Assembly (NCBI GenBank): GCA_028877275.1
Contig: JAPPFP010000008.1
Span: forward strand, 1 to 64,000
Length of the DNA stretch: 64,000 bases
Reading direction: 5' to 3'
DNA from: Acidobacteriota bacterium
Lineage (GTDB): Bacteria > Acidobacteriota > Thermoanaerobaculia > Multivoradales > Multivoraceae
A program made the translations under genes and the position numbers. Of the stretch, positions 8,307 to 17,517 are shown one piece after another. The notes below the pieces were generated by a model. It made no database searches. It had not been told where the DNA came from and saw only the letters and a program-made list of their open reading frames with translations. Positions within the stretch are counted from its first letter, which is position 1, and the number at the start of each line of letters is the position of its first letter.

Positions 8307-9152
8307 ATGCCGGACATCAACTTCATCCCCCACCCGCTCGTCGGCACGCCGATGGGCGCCGCGCTCGACCTGTGCGTGATCCTGGCGATCCTGTGCTGGC
8401 TCGCCTCGGTCATCACCCGCGAGTACTCCTGGGTGGACCGCCTCTGGTCGCTCTGCCCGCCGGTGTACTGCCTGATCGTGGCCTTCTCCACAGACTTCGA
8501 GTTTTCGCGCGTCAACGTGATGACCCTCCTCGTGCTGCTCTGGGGGCTACGCCTCACCTTCAATTTCGCGCGCAAGGGGGGCTACTGGAAGGGCGGTGAG
8601 GACTATCGCTGGGCCACCGTGAGGGAGCGCTTCGGTCCGGTCGCCATCCAGGTCATGAACGCAACGTTCATCTCGCCGGGCCAGATGCTGCTGATCTGGT
8701 GGTTCACGTCGCCGGTCCACGCGGCCTGGGAGGCCGGGGACACGGCGCTGGGCGGACTCGACTTCGTGGCCGCAGGGCTGTTTCTCCTGCTCCTGATTGG
8801 CGAAACCGTCGCCGACGAGCAGATGTGGGCCTTCCAGCAGGACAAGAAGCGCCGGGTCGCTGCCGGCGAAGAGGTCCCGCAACCGTTCATGAACCGCGGG
8901 CTCTTCCGCATCTGCCGCCACCCGAACTACCTGTGCGAGATGGGCATGTGGTGCGCGTTCTACCTGTTCGCCGTCGCGGCTTCGGGTGAGTGGATCCACT
9001 GGACCGGTCTCGGCTGCCTTGGCCTGATCGCCATCTTCATCGGATCGATACCGCTCGGAGAGTCCATCGCGGCCAACAGGTACCCGTCATACCCTGAGTA
9101 CCAGGCCTCCACCCCCTGCATCATTCCGGGCTTGCGCCTCGGCAAACCGTAG
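8307..9152 (+). CDS. DUF1295 (steroid 5-alpha-reductase-like) membrane protein
   Basis: 281 residues with six to seven membrane segments. The C-terminal signature GLFRICRHPNYLCEMGMW and the final ESIAANRYPSYPEYQ...PCIIPG are typical of DUF1295/isoprenylcysteine-methyltransferase-like folds. Related proteins reduce steroid double bonds with NADPH or methylate prenylcysteine; the bacterial DUF1295 group has no settled reaction. It sits 18 bases behind repeated-family copy 2 and 45 bases ahead of a serine hydrolase. Confidence 0.88.
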   Translation: MPDINFIPHPLVGTPMGAALDLCVILAILCWLASVITREYSWVDRLWSLCPPVYCLIVAFSTDFEFSRVNVMTLLVLLWGLRLTFNFARKGGYWKGGEDYRWATVRERFGPVAIQVMNATFISPGQMLLIWWFTSPVHAAWEAGDTALGGLDFVAAGLFLLLLIGETVADEQMWAFQQDKKRRVAAGEEVPQPFMNRGLFRICRHPNYLCEMGMWCAFYLFAVAASGEWIHWTGLGCLGLIAIFIGSIPLGESIAANRYPSYPEYQASTPCIIPGLRLGKP

Positions 9153-9197
9153 TACTCTCGCCGACGCTCCGCTCAACCCCGTAAGGAGGAACCACGC

Positions 9198-10490
9198 GTG
9201 ATCCGATTGCGTCCTCGGGGGCAGTACGCCCCGCTCGCCACGGCCGCTGCCCTGCTGCTGGCGGCCTTCGTCCTCGCGCCGGCTTTCGCCGCCGAGCCCG
9301 AACTGCAGCACGCCAAGCCGGCCGACGTCGGCTTGGATCCGGCCGGCCTCAAGAAGCTGAACGAGGCCATGCACGGCATGGTCGACGGCGGCCAGCTAGC
9401 CGGCGTCGTCACGATGGTCTCCCGCAAGGGCAAGGTCGTCCACTTCGACGCCTACGGCAAGCGGGACATCGAGAACGGTCTTCCGGTCGAGAAGGACACG
9501 ATCTTCCGTATCTACTCGATGACCAAGCCGATCGTCGGGGTCGCGCTGATGACCTACTACGACGAAGGCCGCTTCACGCTGGACGACCCGGTGTCGAAGT
9601 TCATTCCCGAGTTCGCCGACCTCAAGGTCGCGAAGGAGGACGGCCCGGACGGCAACCCGATCACCGAAGACGCCGACCACCCGATGACGATGCGGGAGCT
9701 GATGAGCCACACCGCCGGACTGACCTACGGGCTGTTCTCGCGGTCCCAGGTCGACACGCTCTACACGAAGGCGGGCATCATCGACTTCAACCAGAACCTC
9801 GAGGAGATGATCGACAAGCTGGCGAAGATCCCTCTCCGCCAGCAGCCCGGCTCGATGTGGCACTACAGCGTCGCCGTCGACGTACAGGGCTACGTGCTCG
9901 AGGTGCTCGCCGGCAAGCCCCTCGACGAGGTCCTGAACGAGCGCCTCTTCGGGCCCCTGGGCATGAAGGACACCGCCTTCTGGGTGGAGCCCGGCAAGGT
10001 GGACCGCTTCTCGCACATGTACCAGTCGAACGGAGGCAAGCTGGCAAAGGTCGAGTTCGGGCAGTACCTCGAGAAGCCGAAGTTCCTCTCCGGCGGCGGC
10101 GGCCTCGTCGGCACCGCGTCGGACTACATGCGCTTCGCGCAGATGCTGGCGAACGGCGGCGAACTCGACGGTGTCCGCATCCTGAAGCCGGAGACGGTGA
10201 AGCTGATGCACACCGATCATCTGCCGTCCAACGTCACCGACATGGGACCGCTCTACCGCGGAAACCGCTTCGGCCTGGACTTTTCGATCGTCACCGATCC
10301 GAACCCGGCGACCGATCATGAGCGCGCGAAGGGCGAGTATTGGTGGTACGGGATCGGCGGCACCTGGTTCGGCATCAACCCGGTGCAGGACCTGGTCGTC
10401 GTCGGCATGATCCAGAGCCGCGACTTTCAGGCGTCCGCAGCCGCGCGACTCACCAGCAAGCGCCTGGCCTACGAAGCGATTGTCGACTGA
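9198..10490 (+). CDS. Class C beta-lactamase-related serine hydrolase
   Basis: 430 residues from a GTG start chosen because AAGGAGGA lies directly upstream and the first 31 residues form a signal peptide (LLLAAFVLAPAFAA). The beta-lactamase/esterase domain shows SMTK (S107-K110) and a Tyr-x-x element YSV (Y223-V225). These periplasmic enzymes act as esterases, D-aminopeptidases or lactamases; the YSV in place of YxN argues against a true AmpC lactamase. A close relative with the same SMTK is at 36957-38231, and a more distant Tat-exported one at 56380-57843. Confidence 0.9.
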   Translation: MIRLRPRGQYAPLATAAALLLAAFVLAPAFAAEPELQHAKPADVGLDPAGLKKLNEAMHGMVDGGQLAGVVTMVSRKGKVVHFDAYGKRDIENGLPVEKDTIFRIYSMTKPIVGVALMTYYDEGRFTLDDPVSKFIPEFADLKVAKEDGPDGNPITEDADHPMTMRELMSHTAGLTYGLFSRSQVDTLYTKAGIIDFNQNLEEMIDKLAKIPLRQQPGSMWHYSVAVDVQGYVLEVLAGKPLDEVLNERLFGPLGMKDTAFWVEPGKVDRFSHMYQSNGGKLAKVEFGQYLEKPKFLSGGGGLVGTASDYMRFAQMLANGGELDGVRILKPETVKLMHTDHLPSNVTDMGPLYRGNRFGLDFSIVTDPNPATDHERAKGEYWWYGIGGTWFGINPVQDLVVVGMIQSRDFQASAAARLTSKRLAYEAIVD

Positions 10491-10550
10491 GGCACGCCGC
10501 GGGCGCGCCTGAGGCCGGAGGAACCACCTGAGCCGTCGAGGAGGTAGTCG

Positions 10551-12143
10551 ATGAGTCTGTTTGCCTGGTCGTGGATGTTCCTCATCCTCTACATCGTCGG
10601 CATGCTCACGTTCGGCTGGATCGCCAGCCGGCGGATCAGCAACGCGGATGACTTCGCCACCGCGCGGAGCAGTTACGGCCCCTACTTCCTGGCCCTGGCG
10701 TTCGCCGCCACGACCGCCAGCGGCGCCACCTTCCTCGGCAGCCCCGGCCTCGGCTATCAGTTCGGGATGGCAAGCGTCTGGGGCAAGTTCCTCTATCCGA
10801 TGGGGGTCTACTTCGGGGTCCTCATCACGATCAGGCTGGTCGCGAACTCCGGCCACAAGTTCGGCAACCGCTCGATCCCCGAGTACCTGGGCGATCGTTA
10901 CCGGAGCGACGGCGTTCGCCTGCTGGTCTCGATCTTCTCGCTGGTCCTGTTCTTCTACATCGCGGGCCAGCTCGTGTCGGGCCTCGTCATGTTCGAGATC
11001 ATGCTCGGACTCGAGCCGATGACGGCTCTGATCATCACTTCCGGCGTGCTGCTCGTCTACGTCGTCCTGGGCGGCGCCCACGCGGACATCCTCACCGACG
11101 GCATCCAGGGAATGATGATGCTGGGCGTCGCGGTCGTCGTCATCATCATGTTCCTGTTCGCCTCCGGCATGGACGGCGGCCTCTCGGGCATGGTCAGCAA
11201 CCTGCGCGTGCAGGACGAGCACCTGGTCGGGCCACTCAACACGTCTAACTCGCTCTACGACTCCTGGTGGGCCATCGCCTGCGTCCTGTTCGCGCACATT
11301 CCGCTCGGCATGCTGCCCCACATCGGCAACAAGGTGTGGGCGCTCAAGAACGACGGCGACCGGATGCGCTTCGTCAAGCTCGCCTTCGCCGTCGGTCTGA
11401 CGATGGGCATGCTGGGACTGGGCGGCATCCTGGCCCGCGGCGTTCTGGGCCCCGAACTGCTCGCGGCCGGCCGCAACCCGAACGAGGCGCTCCCCGCGCT
11501 GTTCATCGAGCTGTTCCCGACCTGGCTCGCCGCCCTGATCGGTGTCGGCATCCTGGCCGCGATCATGTCGACGGCGGACGGGCTCGTCGTGTCGTCGTCC
11601 CAGATCGTCGCCAACGACATCTATCGCCGCTCGATCGTCCCCAAGTACTCACCTCACCTGAGCGACAAGGAAGTCGACCGCAAGGTGCTGGTGATCAGCC
11701 GCTGGAGCACGGTGATCGTGCTGATCCTCTGCACCTGGATGGCCTGGGCGATGCAGGACATGAACATCGCCCTGCTCGTCTGGGTCGGCACCGGCGGCAT
11801 GATGGCGGCCTTCGCCGGTCCCCTGGTGGTCGGCGGGCTGTGGCGCGGCGTTACCCTGGCCGGCGCCTACACCGGTCTCGTCAGCGGGATGCTCACGTTC
11901 GTCCTGCTGCGCAGCGGCCTGCCCTGGATGATCGTCGATCCGGGCTCGCTCGGCCCCCTGTCCGGCATCGCGCAGTGGCTCGCGCACTACCAGATCAATC
12001 CGTACTCCTGCGCGGTGGTCGGCGAGGTCGTTTCAATCGCCGGAACCTATGTCGTGTCCAAGCTGACGCAGCCACTGCCGGAAGCGCACGTCGAGCGGTT
12101 GTTCAGTGCTCCGGCCGAGACGGCGGAAGCTGCCGGGGGATAG
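10551..12143 (+). CDS. Sodium/solute symporter (SSS family)
   Basis: 530 residues with about 13 membrane helices. The start GYF-type opening, ATTASGATFLGSPGLGYQFG, and the sodium-site-like region ILAAIMSTADGLVVSSSQI are typical of the SSS (PutP/PanF) family, which imports small solutes with sodium. The substrate is unclear. A strong GAGGAGGT ribosome site precedes the ATG. It follows a serine hydrolase by 60 bases and precedes repeated-family copy 3, so the cluster may hydrolyse a compound outside and import the product (inference). Confidence 0.92.
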   Translation: MSLFAWSWMFLILYIVGMLTFGWIASRRISNADDFATARSSYGPYFLALAFAATTASGATFLGSPGLGYQFGMASVWGKFLYPMGVYFGVLITIRLVANSGHKFGNRSIPEYLGDRYRSDGVRLLVSIFSLVLFFYIAGQLVSGLVMFEIMLGLEPMTALIITSGVLLVYVVLGGAHADILTDGIQGMMMLGVAVVVIIMFLFASGMDGGLSGMVSNLRVQDEHLVGPLNTSNSLYDSWWAIACVLFAHIPLGMLPHIGNKVWALKNDGDRMRFVKLAFAVGLTMGMLGLGGILARGVLGPELLAAGRNPNEALPALFIELFPTWLAALIGVGILAAIMSTADGLVVSSSQIVANDIYRRSIVPKYSPHLSDKEVDRKVLVISRWSTVIVLILCTWMAWAMQDMNIALLVWVGTGGMMAAFAGPLVVGGLWRGVTLAGAYTGLVSGMLTFVLLRSGLPWMIVDPGSLGPLSGIAQWLAHYQINPYSCAVVGEVVSIAGTYVVSKLTQPLPEAHVERLFSAPAETAEAAGG

Positions 12144-12186
12144 CTAGACTTCGCGGCAGGGTTCGACACAAACGAGGAGGGACGAC

Positions 12187-13254
12187 ATGCGTCGCCACTC
12201 AAACGCTCGCCTCCGTTTCCTTTGGATTCCAGCGCTCGCCGCGGCGCTGACGATCACCGCGTTGCCGGCCGCTCTGCCGGCACAGGAAGCCTCCGGCTGG
12301 ACGCCGCCGCTTGCAGCCGGCGGCAAGCCCGACATCTCCGGCGTTTGGGACTTCCGCACCCTGACGCCGCTGCAGCGGCCAACGGACCAGGAAGCCGTGA
12401 TCGACGAGGCAAGGGCCGCCGAGATCGAGGCGGCCGCCGTGGAACGCGCGCGCGTCGCCGATCTGCCCAGCGATCCCGAGGAGAGAAGGCTCGAGGCTGG
12501 CGGCGAGGTCGGCGGCTACAACAACTTCTGGTTCGACCGGGGGGCCACCGTCGTTGAGGACCTGCGCACGTCGCTGATCGTCGATCCGCCGGACGGCCGG
12601 CTGCCGGGGATGCATCCCGGCATCGAGCGAAAGACGCCCGGCGACGAAAAGCCGATCGACCGCCCGGTACGGCTCCGGGTCGGCGGCATCGGCCTCGACA
12701 GCTACGAGGACCGCGGTCTGGCCGAGCGCTGCATCCTCGGCTTCAACGTGGGGCCGCCGATCACGCCGGGCGGCTACAACCAGAACATCCAGATCTTCCA
12801 GTCCGCCCACCACGTGGCGATCCTGAACGAGATGGTCCACGACACCCGGATCGTGCCGCTCGACGGGCGTCCTCACCTTCCCGACTCGGTGCGGCAATGG
12901 ATGGGCGACTCGCGCGGCTACTGGGAAGGCAACACCCTGGTCGTCGAGACGAAGAACTTCAGCGACCTGGTGTCGAGCTTCAGCGGCAACGTGTTCAGTT
13001 CCGTCGGCAACGCCTACGAGATGCACGTCACCGAGAAGTTCCGGCGCGTCGCCGAGGACACGCTCCTGTACGAGTACACGGTGAACGACCCGGCGACGTA
13101 CACGCGGCCTTTCACTGCCCGCCTGCTCATGAAGAAGGGCGACGTTCCGCTGTACGAGTACGCCTGCCACGAAGGCAACTACGGCCTGTACAACATCCTT
13201 TCCGGCGCCCGCGCCGAGGAGGCCGAAGCCACGGCGTCCGGCGGCGGCCAGTAG
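12187..13254 (+). CDS. Repeated secreted family, copy 3
   Basis: 355 residues, function unknown. Signal peptide (FLWIPALAAALTITALPAALPAQ), then GGKPDISGVWDFRTLTPLQRP, GGYNNFWFDRG, RTSLIVDPPDGRLPGM, ERCILGFNVGPPITPGGYN, HVAILNEMVHDTRIVPLDG, WEGNTLVVETKNFSD and the C-terminal YEYACHEGNYGLYNI. GAGGAGGG precedes the ATG; TAGACT lies 42 bases upstream, as in copy 2. It follows the SSS transporter by 43 bases. The invariant Cys residues in ERC and ACHEGNY are kept. Confidence 0.85.
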   Translation: MRRHSNARLRFLWIPALAAALTITALPAALPAQEASGWTPPLAAGGKPDISGVWDFRTLTPLQRPTDQEAVIDEARAAEIEAAAVERARVADLPSDPEERRLEAGGEVGGYNNFWFDRGATVVEDLRTSLIVDPPDGRLPGMHPGIERKTPGDEKPIDRPVRLRVGGIGLDSYEDRGLAERCILGFNVGPPITPGGYNQNIQIFQSAHHVAILNEMVHDTRIVPLDGRPHLPDSVRQWMGDSRGYWEGNTLVVETKNFSDLVSSFSGNVFSSVGNAYEMHVTEKFRRVAEDTLLYEYTVNDPATYTRPFTARLLMKKGDVPLYEYACHEGNYGLYNILSGARAEEAEATASGGGQ

Positions 13255-13264
13255 GCGGCGGGGG

Positions 13265-13474
13265 TCAGTCGTCCCAGTCGGGAAGCGGCTGCGGACCCGG
13301 GACGATCCCCGCGATGTCCGGGTCCTCGCCGGTCGTGTTCTCGGGCGCCTCCAGGGCCGCCTGCTCCTTCTCGATCTTCCGCTGCGCGCGCCGTTCCAGC
13401 TTCTCCTGGCGCCTCTGGCGCTTGCGCATCTCTCGTTGACGTTTCGCGAAAGTGGTCGGACCAGGTCTGGCCAT
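13265..13474 (-). CDS. Small basic coiled-coil protein
   Basis: 69 residues from the ATG at 13474, chosen over an upstream start because GGAGGAGGGGAG lies at the right distance. The sequence opens with MARPGPTTFAKRQREMRKRQ and continues as a strongly basic, charged helix (RRQEKLERRAQRKIEKEQ), ending with an acidic Pro-rich tail (PLPDWDD). Similar short proteins occur in Acidobacteria and deltaproteobacteria without assigned function; nucleic-acid or ribosome association is a guess. It converges on copy 3 with 10 bases between stops. Confidence 0.7.
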   Translation of the reverse strand: MARPGPTTFAKRQREMRKRQRRQEKLERRAQRKIEKEQAALEAPENTTGEDPDIAGIVPGPQPLPDWDD

Positions 13475-13582
13475 AGGCGATCTCCCCTCCTCCGCGCCGA
13501 CTCGCGCCGGGGCGGAACGGGTCATGGTAACAGGACCTTGACAGCGTGCCGTTGAGCGGCCGCCAGCGGAGCGGCTGCCGGC

Positions 13583-15214
13583 TCAGGGCGTGTAGTAGGT
13601 CGGCGATCCCGGACCGACCGGCAGGCCCAGCGCGAACACCCAGACGTAGAACAGCGTCACCCAACCGATCAGATAGGAGATCGAGTACGGGATCATCGTC
13701 GCGATCAGGGTGCCGATTCCCAGCTTCCGGTCGTACCGCATCGCCACCGCCAGGATGAGGCCGAAGTAGCTCATCATCGGCGTGATGATGTTCGTCGTCG
13801 AGTCGCCGATCCGGTAGGCGGCCTGGATGACCTCCGGGCTGTAGCCGACCGTCATCAGCATCGGCACGAAGATCGGGGCCGTCACCGCCCACTGGGCGGA
13901 GGCGCTGCCGAGCATCAGGTTGACGAAGCAGCACATCAGGATGAACGGGATGAACACGATCGGCCCGGTCAGGTCGAACCGGGTCAGCAGATCAGCGCCC
14001 ACGACCGCCGTGATCGTCCCCAGGTTGGTCCAGTTGAAGAAGGAGACGAACTGGGCCGCGAAGAAGACGAGCACCAGGTAGGGCCCGAGCGAACTCATCG
14101 AGCGGCCCATGCCGTCGATCACGTCGCGGTCGTTCCTGAGCGAACCCGTGGTGCGGCCGTAGACGATCGACGGCACGATGAAGAAGACGAAGATCAGGGA
14201 CACCACGCTGCGGAGCATCGGCCGGAGGTCGTCGATCAGGAGCGCGTTCGCCGCCGGATCGCGGAACCAGCCGTTCTCAGGCAGGGCCAGCAGAGCCAGC
14301 CCGCCGAGCATGACGAGCACGGTCAGGCCCGCCAGCTTCAGCCCCCGCTTCTCCTCCTTCGAGAGCGTCTTCAGACCCTCCTCCGGGTCTTCCAGATCGT
14401 CCGCCGCCCGGCCGGGATCGAACACGCCCAGCTTGGGCTCGACGATCCGGGTCGTCACCAGGGTGCCGATCACCGTGATCATGAAGGTGCTGACGAGCAT
14501 GAAGAGGTAGTTCGCGGTCGCCGGGATCTCGTTCATGGCGCCCGGCGCGTACGACGGATCGATGATGCGCGCCGCCTCGGTCGTGATCCCGGCGAGCAAC
14601 GGGTCGACGGTCCCGATCAGCACGTTCGCGGAGTAGCCCCCCGAAACGCCGGCAAACGCCGCGGCCAGACCGGCCAGCGGATGGCGGCCAACCGCGCGGA
14701 ACACGACCGCCGCCAGTGGGATCAACACGACGTAGCCCATCTCCGACGCGGTGTTGGAGACAACCGATGCGAAGACGACGACCGCGGTCAGCAGGTTCCG
14801 GGGCGCGCCCAGAACCAGGGCCCGGAGCAGGGCCCCGAGCAGACCCGATCGTTCCGCGACACCGACGCCGAGCAGCGCGACCAGCACCGTACCCAGCGGC
14901 GCGAACCCCGTGAAGTTCGTCACCAGGTTCATGGCGATCCGCCGCATCCCCTCCGGGTTCATCAGGCTGACCGCGCGGATCATCCCGTCCTCGGCCCGGC
15001 CCGCGACACCGGCAGGCCGCGGGTCGTCGACCTGCCAGTCGAGCATCTCCGCCATGCCCGAAACCAGCAGGATGAGCAGCGCCAGCACGGCGAACAGCGT
15101 CACCGGGTGCGGCAACAGGTTGCCGAGAAACTCGACGACGTTCAGGAACCGGGTGAACAGGCCGGGGCCACGTCCTCCCCGCCTGCGCCGCTTCCGATTG
15201 GCGGATTCAGACAT
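13583..15214 (-). CDS. AbgT family transporter
   Basis: 543 residues with about 12 membrane helices. Family features: an N-terminal basic stretch, NLLPHPVTLFAVLALL, the NFTGFAPLGTVLVALLGVG hairpin region, ANVLIGTVDPLLAGIT, and a second repeat with FFAAQFVSFFNWTNLG and MLGSASAQWAVTAPIFVPM. AbgT proteins move p-aminobenzoyl-glutamate or export antifolates using sodium or protons. The specific substrate is not known. It is 27 bases downstream of the PhoD-like gene on the same strand. Confidence 0.93.
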   Translation of the reverse strand: MSESANRKRRRRGGRGPGLFTRFLNVVEFLGNLLPHPVTLFAVLALLILLVSGMAEMLDWQVDDPRPAGVAGRAEDGMIRAVSLMNPEGMRRIAMNLVTNFTGFAPLGTVLVALLGVGVAERSGLLGALLRALVLGAPRNLLTAVVVFASVVSNTASEMGYVVLIPLAAVVFRAVGRHPLAGLAAAFAGVSGGYSANVLIGTVDPLLAGITTEAARIIDPSYAPGAMNEIPATANYLFMLVSTFMITVIGTLVTTRIVEPKLGVFDPGRAADDLEDPEEGLKTLSKEEKRGLKLAGLTVLVMLGGLALLALPENGWFRDPAANALLIDDLRPMLRSVVSLIFVFFIVPSIVYGRTTGSLRNDRDVIDGMGRSMSSLGPYLVLVFFAAQFVSFFNWTNLGTITAVVGADLLTRFDLTGPIVFIPFILMCCFVNLMLGSASAQWAVTAPIFVPMLMTVGYSPEVIQAAYRIGDSTTNIITPMMSYFGLILAVAMRYDRKLGIGTLIATMIPYSISYLIGWVTLFYVWVFALGLPVGPGSPTYYTP

Positions 15215-15241
15215 CCGCGGAACAGTAGCCGACCAACCCGG

Positions 15242-16882
15242 TCAGCCTCGCCGGATGACAGCCGTGTGGTACGGCTCGAGCTCGTCGATCGCGGACTCCG
15301 GCTCGCCCGTCTTCCAGGCGAAGAGCCGTACCGTGACTTCCGACGGCGTCACGTCGAAGAGCGCGAAGCCGTTCTTCTCGAAGGTCTCGCCGCGCACGTC
15401 CTGCTCCACCGCGGTGGCCGCCAGGGGCGGCGTTCCCCGCGCCGCCGAAGGCCAGCCGGTCAGCGTGCCCAGCGGACCGGTCAGCACGGCATGGACCGGG
15501 TTTGTCGAAAGATCCATGCTGCCGCTTCGTTCGAGGACGGAGTGGCCGATCGCGTGCAGGTCGCCCGAGAGAACGATGCCGGCCCGTTGCGGCTGGGACG
15601 TCAGCGACTCCAGCAGACGTTGATGCTGCCTCCACCAGCCCTCCTGCCAGAAATACTTCTCCCGCTCCGTCGTCAGCCTGAAGTTGCTGCCCGCGAAGTC
15701 GCCGATGCGCGACACGGTGGCGCCGCCGTCGTCGAGGTCGGCGACGTCCGGGTACCACTCGCGCCACTTTCCCGCCGACCAGCCGAACGGGTGGGAAGGA
15801 ACGTGGAACACCTGCGACACCGACTGGTCCTGTGTGCGCTGGTGCAGCCAGTGCTCCGTCTCGGGCGGCACCAGGCCGGCGTGGACGCCCTTGAGCGACA
15901 GGTAGCGGGCGCAGTCGTAGATCAGGACTTCGGCCAGCTGGCCATAGCGGAACGTGCCGAAGGCCTCGGAGATCCCTGGCTCCCGGTCGCCTGCCCCGGT
16001 GCCGGACATTGCCAGCGGACGTTCCACATCGGGCAGGAACTCCGGCAGGTAGGCGTTGCGGGTGAAGCGCGCGAACTCGACCTGATAGCGGTCGGGCGGC
16101 AGAGTGACCATCTGGGGATCGGCATCGTCGTTCTCGTAGTAGTCGTGGTCATCGCTGACGAAGTAGGAAGGCGTCGACCGCAGCATGACCCCGTACAGGT
16201 CGGCGATCTGCGGCCCGACCGCCGCCTTCAGCGACGTCTCGTTCCTCGTCCCGAGGGCGGGCAGGCTCAGATCCAGCCAGCCGATCCGTTCGTAGAACTC
16301 GCGGGAACGCCTCCCCCGCTCCTCGCCGCGGTTGTAGAGCACCGTACGCTGGTCCCAGTAGACATGGTCGCCGATCGCGATCAACGCCCGCGGACGGAAG
16401 GAGAGGGCCCTGCGCAGGAGCCGGCGGCGAACCGCCAGCGGCAGGAAGAAGCCCGACTCGGCGTGGCCGCCGGCGCAGGTGTAGGCGAGGAACCGGACCG
16501 ACTCGGGCTGGGTCGAGGGCAGCGGGAAGGTGCGGAGTGGCCATGGGTCGCACAACGCCTCTCCGCCACCGAGCAACTGCAGCGGGTACTCCGTGTCCGG
16601 TTCCAGGCCGGGCGCGTCGAAGGAGTAGAAGCGTCTCTCCGTGTCCGTGCTGCGGCCCGCGACCAGGCGCCCGCCGATGCGCAGTACAGGAACGAAGTCG
16701 AGGGATTCTGCAAACGAACACTTGAGCGCCACCCGGTCGTGGTTGGCCGCCGGAATGAGGTGCTGAAGCGGCCCTGCGCGCCAGCCGTCTTCGGAAAGCG
16801 CCGGCGAACGGCTGATTCCGGTTCCGGCGGCCGCGGCGGCCGCGGTGGCGATGAAGCGTCTCCGCGTCCAGGCAGACGTCAT
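15242..16882 (-). CDS. Tat-exported PhoD-like metallophosphatase
   Basis: 546 residues from the ATG at 16882, whose ATGA overlaps the stop of the metalloprotease gene. The start gives a Tat signal (TRRRFIATAAAAAAGTG). The phosphatase core shows AIGDHVYWDQ, FVSDDHDYYENDD and GIVLSGDLHAIGHS, matching PhoD/purple-phosphatase metal ligands (Asp, Asn/Asp, His). PhoD enzymes cleave phosphomono- and diesters in the periplasm with calcium and iron. The N-terminal domain (about 40-150) is the beta-sandwich seen in this family. An upstream start at 16990 would run into the metalloprotease gene and is rejected. Confidence 0.87.
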   Translation of the reverse strand: MTSAWTRRRFIATAAAAAAGTGISRSPALSEDGWRAGPLQHLIPAANHDRVALKCSFAESLDFVPVLRIGGRLVAGRSTDTERRFYSFDAPGLEPDTEYPLQLLGGGEALCDPWPLRTFPLPSTQPESVRFLAYTCAGGHAESGFFLPLAVRRRLLRRALSFRPRALIAIGDHVYWDQRTVLYNRGEERGRRSREFYERIGWLDLSLPALGTRNETSLKAAVGPQIADLYGVMLRSTPSYFVSDDHDYYENDDADPQMVTLPPDRYQVEFARFTRNAYLPEFLPDVERPLAMSGTGAGDREPGISEAFGTFRYGQLAEVLIYDCARYLSLKGVHAGLVPPETEHWLHQRTQDQSVSQVFHVPSHPFGWSAGKWREWYPDVADLDDGGATVSRIGDFAGSNFRLTTEREKYFWQEGWWRQHQRLLESLTSQPQRAGIVLSGDLHAIGHSVLERSGSMDLSTNPVHAVLTGPLGTLTGWPSAARGTPPLAATAVEQDVRGETFEKNGFALFDVTPSEVTVRLFAWKTGEPESAIDELEPYHTAVIRRG

Positions 16883-17517
16883 GGTTCGGTTCCTCCCAGG
16901 AAGAAGCGTAGCCGCTCCCGATCGAGGTCGGTCAGCGGCAGGAATCGCGGTTGGTCGCCGTGGCGGGCCGAGGTGTCGCAGGGCTGGCACATCAGAACGC
17001 CCGGCTCGCGAGTGTGCTTCAGGCCAAGGACATGCCCGAGCTCGTGTGCGATCACGTTGCGCACGACGTTGTCGCGCGCGTCGCCGGAAGGAATGGCGAC
17101 GAAGTAGCGGCCATCGTCGCCGTAGGGCCAGGCGAACGGCATGAGGTTCTGGGCCGAGAGCAGCACGACGACCTCCGCGTCGACCCGGAAGAGCGCTTCC
17201 GGCGGCGCCGGACCCGGACCGGAAGAGTGCAGGCGGCCGGCAAGCTGCGAGAGCTGGTGGGCGTAGTTCTCGAACGGCCGCAGTCCTTCCGGCGGAACCT
17301 GGTGTCCCGGCTCCGAGAAGGGCCGGGCCAGTCCCAGATCCGAGACCGCCTCGTTCCAGAACGAAACCGCCTCGCCCACCATGGCGACCCGCTCGTCATC
17401 CGCATCCGCCACCAGCACGGCGACGCGCCTGAACTCGCCAACCGCCGGCTCCGAAGCGACAGCAACTGGCAGAATGCCCAGCGCAAGAACCAGGGTAGCC
17501 CTCCAGGAGAACCTCAT
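16879..17517 (-). CDS. Secreted metzincin-like zinc metalloprotease
   Basis: 212 residues from the ATG at 17517, beginning with a signal peptide (MRFSWRATLVLALGILPVA). The metzincin motif HELGHVLGLKH is complete (H158, E159, H162, H168), followed by a Met-turn-like GVLMC. Such matrixin-like proteases are secreted and cleave proteins or peptides. An ATG at 17526 is possible, but the one at 17517 abuts the start of the divergent CocE gene in a CATATG palindrome. The gene is translationally coupled to the phosphatase downstream through ATGA. Confidence 0.82.
   Translation of the reverse strand: MRFSWRATLVLALGILPVAVASEPAVGEFRRVAVLVADADDERVAMVGEAVSFWNEAVSDLGLARPFSEPGHQVPPEGLRPFENYAHQLSQLAGRLHSSGPGPAPPEALFRVDAEVVVLLSAQNLMPFAWPYGDDGRYFVAIPSGDARDNVVRNVIAHELGHVLGLKHTREPGVLMCQPCDTSARHGDQPRFLPLTDLDRERLRFFLGGTEP

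Noticed and set aside
9198..10490. Beta-lactam resistance gene
   Set aside because: SMTK with YSV lacks the YxN and KTG set of class C lactamases; a general esterase or peptidase is more likely.
9396..11321. 641-codon open frame on the - strand
   Set aside because: Shadow of the serine hydrolase and SSS genes, which have full family motifs.
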